A stretch of DNA of 64,000 nucleotides, from contig JACRGJ010000015.1 of NCBI GenBank assembly GCA_016212425.1, positions 1-64,000 on the forward strand. Reading direction: 5' to 3'. The notes under the pieces were generated by a model. That model worked only from the letters and a program-made list of their open reading frames with translations, was not told where the DNA came from and did not search any database. Numbering within the stretch: position 1 is the stretch's first letter; each line of letters starts with the position of its first letter. A program made the translations under genes and the position numbers. This document shows positions 34,462 to 41,159 of the stretch, piece by piece. Origin of the DNA: Micrococcales bacterium (GTDB lineage Bacteria; Actinomycetota; Actinomycetes; Actinomycetales; Microbacteriaceae).

Positions 34462-35472
34462 ATGGCCACGCATCCGGTCACCCTGTTCACCGGCCAGTGG
34501 GCCGATCTCAGCCTCGACGAGGTCGCCCGCCACGCCGCCGAGTGGGGCTATGACGGCCTCGAGGTGGCCTGCTCGGGCGAGCACCTGGACGTCTGGCGCG
34601 CCGCCGAGGACGAGGACTACCTCGCCGAGCGGCGCGCGATCCTCGACCGGCACGGCCTGCAGCTCTGGGCGATCTCGGCGCATCTGACCGGGCAGGCGGT
34701 GTGCGACGATCCGATCGACTTCCGCCACCGGGCGATCCTGCGCTCCAAGGTGTGGGGCGACGGAGAGGCCGAGGGGGTCCGGCAGCGGGCGGCGCAGGAG
34801 CTGAAGCTCACGGCGAAGGTGGCCAGGAAGCTCGGCGTCGACACGGTCGTCGGCTTCACCGGATCGAAGATCTGGCCCTACGTCGCGATGTTCCCCCCGG
34901 TGCCGGGGGAGGTGATCGAGTCGGGGTATCAGGACTTCGCGGACCGGTGGAACCCGATCCTCGACGTGTTCGACGGCGAGGGCGTGCGCTTCGCCCACGA
35001 GGTGCACCCCTCCGAGATCGCTTACGACTACTGGAGCTCGGTGCGCGCCCTGGAGGCGATCGACCACCGCGGCGCATTCGGCTTCAACTGGGATCCCTCG
35101 CACATGATGTGGCAGGGCATCGACCCGGTCGCCTTCATCGTGGAGTTCGCCGACCGCATCTACCACGTCGACTGCAAGGACACCCGGCTCCGGCCCCAGA
35201 CGGGTCGCGCCGGCATCCTGGGCTCGCACCTGCCCTGGGGCGACCCGCGCCGCGGCTGGGACTTCGTCTCCACCGGGCATGGCGACGTGCCGTGGGAGGA
35301 CTCCTTCCGCGCGCTCCGGTCGATCGGCTACGCCGGCCCGATCTCGGTCGAGTGGGAGGACGCCGGGATGGACCGCCTCCACGGCGCGGCGGAGGCGGTC
35401 GGCTTCGTCCGCTCGCTGCTCTGGGAGCTGCCCACGGCCTCCTTCGACGCCGCCTTCAGCGCCCAGGACTAG
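34462..35472 (+). CDS. Sugar phosphate isomerase/epimerase, second
   Basis: 336 residues, a longer TIM-barrel isomerase of the AP endonuclease 2 family. VTLFTGQWADLSLDEVARHAAEWGYDGLEV is the first strand. Metal ligands are likely in FAHEVHPSEIAYDY, GFNWDPSHMMWQGID, HVDCKDTRLRP and SVEWEDAGMDR. The ATG at 34462 follows GGAAGGAACG. It ends the operon; no transporter gene is linked to it. Confidence 0.9.
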   Translation: MATHPVTLFTGQWADLSLDEVARHAAEWGYDGLEVACSGEHLDVWRAAEDEDYLAERRAILDRHGLQLWAISAHLTGQAVCDDPIDFRHRAILRSKVWGDGEAEGVRQRAAQELKLTAKVARKLGVDTVVGFTGSKIWPYVAMFPPVPGEVIESGYQDFADRWNPILDVFDGEGVRFAHEVHPSEIAYDYWSSVRALEAIDHRGAFGFNWDPSHMMWQGIDPVAFIVEFADRIYHVDCKDTRLRPQTGRAGILGSHLPWGDPRRGWDFVSTGHGDVPWEDSFRALRSIGYAGPISVEWEDAGMDRLHGAAEAVGFVRSLLWELPTASFDAAFSAQD

Positions 35473-35508
35473 CCCCCCCCGCCCCCCGCGCCCGGCGCGG
35501 ATGAGCGC

Positions 35509-35577
35509 CGAGCGTGCCCGTTCGCCACCGAGCGGCGCGGGCTGCGCGCTTCGCTCGCGGGCGAACGGGCACGCTCG
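35509..35577. repeat. Intergenic inverted repeat between convergent genes
   Basis: 18-bp perfect arms cgagcgtgcccgttcgcc (35509-35526) and ggcgaacgggcacgctcg (35560-35577) enclose 33 nt that can pair further (gagcg/cgctc). It stands between the ends of the isomerase and quinone oxidoreductase genes and may act as a terminator or as a dispersed REP-type element. Confidence 0.75.
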
Positions 35578-35599
35578 AGGGGATCCGGGCGCGGGGCGG

Positions 35600-36556
35600 T
35601 CAGCCCTCGTGCACCTTCAGCACGAGCTTCCCGCGGGTGTGGCCCGACTCGAGCAGCTCGTGCACCCGCGGCGCCTCCTCGAGGTCGTAGACGCCATCGA
35701 CGTAGACCCGCACCGACCCCGACTCGAGCAGGCGCGAGATGACGGCGAGGGTCGCACCGTCGGGGGCGACCCGATAGCCGGTCGCGCGGACCCCGGCGGC
35801 CTCGGCCTCCCGGCGCATGGTCGGCCAACTGCCCGTCGGGGCGTTGACGATGAGGCCGCCCGGTCGCAGCACGGCGAGCGAGCGGCTCGCCGTGTCGTCG
35901 CGCACGTTGCCGATCAGGTCGATGACGACGTCGACATCCGATACGACGTCCTCGAATCGGGTCGCGCTGTGATCGATCACCTCCGAGGCTCCCAGGTCCC
36001 GCAGCCAGCCGATGTTGCGACTGGACCCGGTGACGATCACGTGCGCACCGAAGTAGGCGGCGAATTGCACCGCGAGGTGCCCGACGCCGCCCGCGCCCGC
36101 GTGGATCAGCATCCGTTGCCCCTCGTGCGCCTTCGCCGTCTCGACCACCATCCCCCAGGCGGTGAGAGCCGCCAGCGGCACCGCGGCGGCCTCGACGTGC
36201 GAGAGCGTCGAGGGCTTGCGGATGACGCTGAGCTCGGTCACCGACAGGTACTCGGCGTAGGCGCCGCTCATCCGCGGCACCATCCCCATGCCGTACACCT
36301 CAGTGCCCGGCTGCAACGCGTGCGCCTCGTAGGGCGCTTCGACGACGATGCCGCTGAAGTCGTTCCCGAGGATCGCCGGGAAGCGGTCGATCGCCGCGAA
36401 AGCCCCCTGACCGGCACGGGTCTTCGCGTCGACCGGGTTCACGCCGGCGGCGATCACCTTGACGAGCAGTTCCGCGTTCGCGCGCACCGGCATCGGCACC
36501 CGCGTCATCCGCAGCACCTCGGGGCCGCCCGCCTCGGCGATCGCCATCGCGCGCAT
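35600..36556 (-). CDS. NADP-dependent quinone oxidoreductase-like protein (MDR family)
   Basis: 318 residues of the zinc-free medium-chain dehydrogenase family. AGVNPVDAKTRAGQGAF and PAILGNDFSGIVVE are the N-terminal catalytic domain. GQRMLIHAGAGGVGHLAVQFAAYFGAHVI is the NADPH Rossmann motif. It lacks the catalytic zinc GHE motif. The ATG at 36556 (MRAMAIAEAGGPEVLRM) follows GAGGGTG at good spacing; an in-frame GTG lies at 36565. It probably reduces quinones or enones; the substrate is unknown. It is divergent from the membrane protein at 36717. Confidence 0.9.
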   Translation of the reverse strand: MRAMAIAEAGGPEVLRMTRVPMPVRANAELLVKVIAAGVNPVDAKTRAGQGAFAAIDRFPAILGNDFSGIVVEAPYEAHALQPGTEVYGMGMVPRMSGAYAEYLSVTELSVIRKPSTLSHVEAAAVPLAALTAWGMVVETAKAHEGQRMLIHAGAGGVGHLAVQFAAYFGAHVIVTGSSRNIGWLRDLGASEVIDHSATRFEDVVSDVDVVIDLIGNVRDDTASRSLAVLRPGGLIVNAPTGSWPTMRREAEAAGVRATGYRVAPDGATLAVISRLLESGSVRVYVDGVYDLEEAPRVHELLESGHTRGKLVLKVHEG

Positions 36557-36716
36557 GGTGGTCACCCTCGCCCCGGTCACGGTCCCAGTGAAGCGGGGGT
36601 GTGAGTCGTCGGTGTTTCGGTCGCGTGACCGCGATGGAAAACCGGATCGCGCCCTCGCTACGATGCGCGGAGGGGCCGCGTGGGCGCGGGTCGGGGCGGA
36701 CAGCGGAGGGAGCACC

Positions 36717-37403
36717 GTGCGCATCCTCTTCGTCGTGCTGCGGTCGGCAGGAGCCGTCGCGATCCTGGCGGCGATCGTCGGGCAGCTGATCACCACATCC
36801 GCGTTCTGGGACAGCCGCGGCATCACCGATCACACGATCCTCTTCGTCAACTTCTTCAGCTTCTTCACGATCGACTCCAACGTGCTCGCCGTGGTCGTCC
36901 TCGCCGTCGGGGCGGTGGTGCTCCTGCGCGGCGGGGTCGAGCCGCGACTCTTCGGCACCGTTCGTGCCGCGGTCACGGCCTACATGGCCGTCACCGGGAT
37001 CGTCTACAACCTGCTCCTGCGCGGGGTGAACGTCTCCGAGGGGCTCGTGCTGCCCTGGTCCAACGAGGTGCTGCACGTCGTGGGTCCCCTGCTCGTCGTG
37101 GGCGACTGGCTGTTCGCCCCCGGCCGGGCACCCCTGGACTGGCGGCGGATCCGCGTGATCCTGGCCTTCCCGATCGTGTGGGCCGCCTACACGCTGCTCC
37201 GAGGCCCCTTCGCGCCCGATCCGCTGGCCGGCGCCACCACCTGGTACCCCTACCCGTTCCTGAATCCGGCTCTCGCGCCCACGGGGTACGCCTCGGTCGC
37301 GCTCTACGTGCTGCTGATCGCCGCGATCATCGGCCTCGCGGGGGCCGGGGTCATCTGGGTCTCCCGACGCCCCGCGCGCCCGGTCGTCCCGTCCACACCA
37401 TGA
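36717..37403 (+). CDS. Pr6Pr family membrane protein
   Basis: 228 residues with six hydrophobic segments. FVNFFSFFTIDSNVLAVVVLAVGA, AYMAVTGIVYNLLLRGV, EVLHVVGPLLVVGDWLFAP and AYTLLRGPFAPDPLAGATTWYPYPFLNP match the Pr6Pr (FAR-17a/AIG1-like) family of six-span proteins. No enzymatic role is established for bacterial members that I can cite. The GTG at 36717 follows GGAGGG. The next gene starts 10 bp after its stop. Confidence 0.83.
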   Translation: MRILFVVLRSAGAVAILAAIVGQLITTSAFWDSRGITDHTILFVNFFSFFTIDSNVLAVVVLAVGAVVLLRGGVEPRLFGTVRAAVTAYMAVTGIVYNLLLRGVNVSEGLVLPWSNEVLHVVGPLLVVGDWLFAPGRAPLDWRRIRVILAFPIVWAAYTLLRGPFAPDPLAGATTWYPYPFLNPALAPTGYASVALYVLLIAAIIGLAGAGVIWVSRRPARPVVPSTP

Positions 37404-37413
37404 CGCCGACGCG

Positions 37414-38253
37414 GTGAGAGCACGCGACCGCGCCATGTCGGGGATCGGCTGCGCCGCCACCGCATCCGCTCTCGTCATCATCTGGATCGCGCGACTCTCG
37501 GTGCCGCGGGAGCTGTACGTCAGCGGGCTGGGCGCCATCGGGATGCCTACGGCCGGCGCTTTCCGGAACGCCCTCCTCCTGCTCGTCGCCGGGGCGGCGC
37601 TCATCGCGTGGGCCTGCCGCGCGCTGCGCAGCCGGGCCCCGGTCCTCCGGCTCTGGACCCCCTCCGCCGCCCTCGGGGTCGCCTGCGCCCTGTTCCTCGT
37701 CGACGCGCAGGTGCCCTGCACCCCCGGATGCCCCGTGCCGCTCGGCGCCACCTTCACCCTCCAGGACTTCGTGCACACCCTCGCGGCGGTCCTCGCGTTC
37801 GCCGCCGCCTCGGTCGCCATGCTGCAGTGCGCCACGGCGGTGGGTCACCCCGCGCTGCGGAGGGCGTCGCTGGCGTCGGCGATCGCCGTGGCCGCGATCT
37901 CGTCGGCCGGCGGGCTCCTGTCGGTCGTCGGATGGCGCACCGACATCGGGTCGCGGCTCGAGCTGACCGCCACCACCGTGGGCATCAGCTGGATCGCCGC
38001 CCTCGGAGCCGCCGTCGTGCTCGGTCGACTCGACCCGCTACCGGCGCATCAGCACGAGCAGCCGGTCGGCGAGGTCGACGAGCCGGTGGATCTCGTTCTC
38101 GTCCCGGTCGACCCAGCGGCACTCGGGCTCCACGTCGACGGGGATGAAGTCCCGGTGCCGCTCCCAGACGACCAGCGTCCGCTCGGCGCCGAACACGTAC
38201 TGCTGCCACCACACCTGCCGCAGGTACGAGCGGGGGATACCGCGCCACCGTGA
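37414..38253 (+). CDS. DUF998-like membrane protein running into the convergent gene
   Basis: Residues 1-205 form six hydrophobic segments (IGCAATASALVIIWIARLSV first, ISWIAALGAAVVLGRLD last), with FTLQDFVHTLAAVLAFAAAS and WRTDIGSRLELTATTVGISW as conserved loops, like DUF998 proteins. The natural end would be near 38037, but the frame stays open and ends only at 38253, overlapping the YqaJ gene antisense by 216 bp. The last 70 residues are low in hydrophobicity and look like antisense reading. The stop codon may have been lost. The GTG at 37414 is used; an ATG at 37435 is the alternative. Confidence 0.68.
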   Translation: MRARDRAMSGIGCAATASALVIIWIARLSVPRELYVSGLGAIGMPTAGAFRNALLLLVAGAALIAWACRALRSRAPVLRLWTPSAALGVACALFLVDAQVPCTPGCPVPLGATFTLQDFVHTLAAVLAFAAASVAMLQCATAVGHPALRRASLASAIAVAAISSAGGLLSVVGWRTDIGSRLELTATTVGISWIAALGAAVVLGRLDPLPAHQHEQPVGEVDEPVDLVLVPVDPAALGLHVDGDEVPVPLPDDQRPLGAEHVLLPPHLPQVRAGDTAPP

Positions 38254-38628
38254 CACCGTCGTCTTGATCTCGCACAGCTCGAGGACGCCGTCGCGCTCAC
38301 GGAGACCGTCCGGGGTGGCCAGGTGCAGGGGGTTGCCCTCCGCGTGCACGAGCGCGGTGGAGTGCCGCATCCCGTAGACCCGATTCGCCCAGCGCCCGAT
38401 CTCCGGCTCCCGGACCCGACCGTGCTCGGTGAACGCGTTCCCCCCGAATCCGGTGCCGAGCAGCTTCTCGAGCGAGATCCCCTTCAGCACCGTCGCGCTC
38501 GACATGCGCGCCACATCCGTCGCGGTCACCCCGCGGGCGCGGGCTCTGAGCCAGCCGAGGCGATCGTCGGAGTGGGCGACGATCCGCTGCCGCCACGGCA
38601 GGGGCGGCTCATCCCACAGGGAGAGCAT
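38038..38628 (-). CDS. YqaJ-like PD-(D/E)xK nuclease
   Basis: 196 residues with a YqaJ/lambda-exonuclease fold. TATDVARMSSAT is the usual helix start. EHGRVREPEIG with Glu74, ATPDGL with Asp107, and ELCEIKTT with Glu120 and Lys122 form the metal-dependent nuclease site. YqaJ enzymes are exonucleases of phage recombination systems, but no single-strand annealing protein or other phage gene is nearby, so this is probably a chromosomal repair or defence nuclease. The ATG at 38628 is used; a GTG at 38646 is in frame. Confidence 0.82.
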   Translation of the reverse strand: MLSLWDEPPLPWRQRIVAHSDDRLGWLRARARGVTATDVARMSSATVLKGISLEKLLGTGFGGNAFTEHGRVREPEIGRWANRVYGMRHSTALVHAEGNPLHLATPDGLRERDGVLELCEIKTTVSRWRGIPRSYLRQVWWQQYVFGAERTLVVWERHRDFIPVDVEPECRWVDRDENEIHRLVDLADRLLVLMRR

Positions 38629-38715
38629 CGGCTGCGCGCGGGTCACCCCTCCATCTTCGCGGCGACCGGCGACGCTCGCCGACGCGGCGCGCGTCGCGGG
38701 TGTGAGGATGGGTGA

Positions 38716-39561
38716 ATGAGACTTCTCGTCACCGGAGCCAGCGGCAAGCTCGGATCGGTCGTCGCGGCGGAGCTCGCCGCCGCCGGCCACGACGTGCTGC
38801 GGATCGACCAATCCGGAGCGCGCTCCGCGGACTTCGTGCAGGTGGACCTGACCGACTACGGGCAGGTGGCCGATGCGATGCACGGCGTCGACGACCGGGC
38901 GTCGGGCTTCGACGCGGTCGTGCACCTGGCGGCGCTGCCCTCCGGCGGACTCGCCCCCGACTCGGCGACCTTCCACAACAACATGAACGCCACCTTCAAC
39001 GTGTTCCAGGCCGCCCGCCGCGCCGGGATCGACCGCATCGTCTATGCGTCCAGCGAGACGCTGCTCGGCATCCCGTTCGAGACGCCGCCGCCCTACCTCC
39101 CCGTCGACGAGGAGTACCCGACTCGGCCCGAGAGCATGTACTCGCTCGTCAAGCACCTCGAGGAGGAGCTCGCGCGGAAGCTGGTGCGCTGGAACCCGCA
39201 GCTCAGCATCACCGGTCTCCGATTCTCGAATGTGATGGTGCCTGCCGACTACGCCGGCTTCGCGGCGTGGCAGGACGATCCGGCCGCCCGCCGGTGGAAC
39301 CTCTGGGGATACATCGACGCGCGCGACGCAGCGCAGGCGATCGGGCTGGCGCTGGAGCATTCCGCTGCGGGCTTCGAGACGTACGTGATCGCGAATGCCG
39401 ACACGGTGATGGAGCGGCCGAGCGCCGAGCTCGCCGCCGCCGTGTTCCCGGAGGTCGAGCTGCGGCATCCGCTCGAGGGTCGCGAGAGCCTGCTCTCCAT
39501 CGAGAAGGCGAAGCGGATGCTGGGCTACGCGCCCCGGCACTCCTGGCGCGACGGCGCCTGA
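38716..39561 (+). CDS. NAD-dependent epimerase/dehydratase (extended SDR)
   Basis: 281 residues. MRLLVTGASGKLGSVVAAEL is the Rossmann TGxxGxxG motif. AAGIDRIVYASSETLLG and the YSLVK active-site motif (YxxxK) near residue 140 identify an extended short-chain dehydrogenase. LWGYIDARDAAQAIGLALE is a typical conserved segment of the sugar-nucleotide epimerase or uronate dehydrogenase group. It stands alone, divergent from the YqaJ gene. The substrate is not determinable. Confidence 0.9.
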   Translation: MRLLVTGASGKLGSVVAAELAAAGHDVLRIDQSGARSADFVQVDLTDYGQVADAMHGVDDRASGFDAVVHLAALPSGGLAPDSATFHNNMNATFNVFQAARRAGIDRIVYASSETLLGIPFETPPPYLPVDEEYPTRPESMYSLVKHLEEELARKLVRWNPQLSITGLRFSNVMVPADYAGFAAWQDDPAARRWNLWGYIDARDAAQAIGLALEHSAAGFETYVIANADTVMERPSAELAAAVFPEVELRHPLEGRESLLSIEKAKRMLGYAPRHSWRDGA

Positions 39562-39691
39562 GCCCCACGGGTCGAGCGCACCTGACCAGGCAGGTCGAGC
39601 GCGACATCAGGGCGGATGCGCGCGGTCTCGTTGCGGTGAGCTCGGCGTCGGCTGGCGGGAAGGTGCGCGGATCGGCTAGCCTGGGCGCAAC

Positions 39692-39845
39692 CGAAGACCG
39701 CCGGTCTTCGTCGTGCCCGCTATGCGGGGGCGACGAACGAAGTCTCTGCTGGAGAGTCCTGCGCAGGTGTGCGAACCAGCGTCATCCGTGACGAGGAGCT
39801 CCGTGCGCGTGCGCCGGGGCTTCTTCTGTCGGAGCGGATGATCCC
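39692..39845 (+). promoter_or_regulatory. Ribosomal protein L10 leader with upstream promoter
   Basis: A possible -10 tagcct (39677-39682) is followed by a folded leader: gaagacc/ggtcttc hairpin (39693-39709), a second stem tcgtgcccgc/gcgggggcgacga, then ctggagagtcctgcgcaggtgtgcgaaccagc and gacgaggagctcc before rplJ. This order matches the L10 leader, in which surplus L10-L12 complex binds its own mRNA and represses translation. Exact ends are approximate. The rest of the 334-bp gap shows nothing else. Confidence 0.75.
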
Positions 39846-39895
39846 ACCGGATCGTGGCGGTGCGTCGTTCGGGGAGACCTACGACAAGGAGCGCC

Positions 39896-40411
39896 ATGGC
39901 GAACAAGGAGGCGACGGTCGCCGAGCTCACGGAGAACTTCCGTGACTCGAACGCCGCCCTGCTGACCGAGTACCGCGGGCTCACGGTGGCGCAGCTGAAG
40001 AGGCTGCGCAGCGACATCCGCGAGCACGCGACCTATGCCGTGGTGAAGAACACGCTCACCAAGATCGCCGCCAACCAGGCGGGCATCTCGTCCTTCGACG
40101 AGGAGCTCGCCGGGCCGTCGGCGATCGCATTCGTGCACGGCGACACCGTCGCTGTGGCGAAGGCACTGCGTGACTTCGCCAAGGACAACCCCGCGCTCGT
40201 GGTCAAGGGGGGCTATTTCGATGGCGCCCCGCTGACCGCGGCCGAGCTGACCAAGCTCGCCGACCTCGAGTCCCGGGAGGTGCTGCTGGCCCGCCTGGCT
40301 GGTGCCTTCATGGCCCCGCTGTTCGGTGCGGCATCCCTCATCCAGGCTCCGCTCTCGAAGACCGTCCGCACGGTCGACGCGCTGCGGGCCAAGCAGGAGG
40401 AGGCGGCTTAG
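39896..40411 (+). CDS. rplJ: 50S ribosomal protein L10
   Basis: 171 residues. [37 protein letters not shown] and the later [11 protein letters not shown] are standard L10 motifs. The C-terminal helix ends [16 protein letters not shown], where L7/L12 dimers bind. ATG at 39896 follows AAGGAG. Together with rplL it forms an operon under the L10 leader. Confidence 0.98.
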   Translation: MANKEATVAELTENFRDSNAALLTEYRGLTVAQLKRLRSDIREHATYAVVKNTLTKIAANQAGISSFDEELAGPSAIAFVHGDTVAVAKALRDFAKDNPALVVKGGYFDGAPLTAAELTKLADLESREVLLARLAGAFMAPLFGAASLIQAPLSKTVRTVDALRAKQEEAA

Positions 40412-40453
40412 TCGCCGCCCCCGAGAACACAGACCGGAAACAAGGAGATAGAC

Positions 40454-40843
40454 ATGGCCAAGCTCACCACCGACGAGCTGCTCGACGCGTTCAAGGAGCT
40501 CTCGCTCATCGAGCTGAGCGACTTCGTCAAGAAGTTCGAGGAGACCTTCGAGGTCACCGCCGCCGCGCCCGTCGCGGTCGCCGCCCCCGCCGCCGGCGGT
40601 GCCGGCGCCGCACCCGAGGAGGAGGAGGAGAAGGATTCCTTCGACGTCGTCCTCGAGGCCGCGGGTGGCACCAAGATCCAGGTGATCAAGGAGGTGCGCA
40701 CCCTCACCAGCCTCGGCCTCTCGGAGGCCAAGGCGCTGGTCGACGGCGCGCCGTCCACCGTCCTGGAGGGTGCCAACAAGGAGAACGCCGAGAAGGCGAA
40801 GGCCGCGCTCGAGGGCGCCGGCGCCACCGTCACCCTCAAGTGA
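40454..40843 (+). CDS. rplL: 50S ribosomal protein L7/L12
   Basis: 129 residues: N-terminal dimer domain ([31 protein letters not shown]), the Ala/Pro-rich hinge, and the C-terminal factor-binding domain ([45 protein letters not shown]). The ATG at 40454 follows AAGGAG. A strong terminator follows the gene. Confidence 0.98.
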   Translation: MAKLTTDELLDAFKELSLIELSDFVKKFEETFEVTAAAPVAVAAPAAGGAGAAPEEEEEKDSFDVVLEAAGGTKIQVIKEVRTLTSLGLSEAKALVDGAPSTVLEGANKENAEKAKAALEGAGATVTLK

Positions 40844-40863
40844 CGACGGTTCTCTAGACCTCG

Positions 40864-40901
40864 GGAACGGGGCGCTCCGCTGCGGCGGGGCGCCCCGTTC
40901 C
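40864..40901 (+). terminator. Terminator of rplJL
   Basis: Perfect 12-bp arms ggaacggggcgc (40864-40875) and gcgccccgttcc (40890-40901), 20 bp after rplL. Beyond it, the gap to 41159 has a promoter-like pair ttgcgt (40965-40970) and cacaat (40988-40993), 17 bp apart, likely for the surface protein gene. Confidence 0.85.
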
Positions 40902-41159
40902 GCGTCTCCGGCCAGCGGCCGCGCGACCGATGAGCAGGATCTCGCGCGACCTGATCGAACGCTGTTGCGTTCATGGCGCGCGTCCCTCACAATGGGGACG
41001 TCCCCGCGTCCCCCACGTGAGGGACACCGGTCGTCCCCCCACGTCCGGACAACCCGAATCACCGCACGACCCCGCGTGCCGTCGATCCGCCGCTCCCACG
41101 GCGAGATCTCTGTCACGAGCCCGAGGTCGCGCGCGTCCCGAACAGAGAGCTACCCCCGA

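Noticed and set aside
36459-36716. Longer start for the Pr6Pr protein
   Set aside because: It would overlap the divergent oxidoreductase gene, and the added residues lack hydrophobic or conserved sequence. The GTG at 36717 has a good ribosome-binding site.
38038-38628. Phage recombination module
   Set aside because: The YqaJ-like nuclease has no RecT/Bet-type partner, integrase or other phage gene around it, so it is listed as a lone nuclease.
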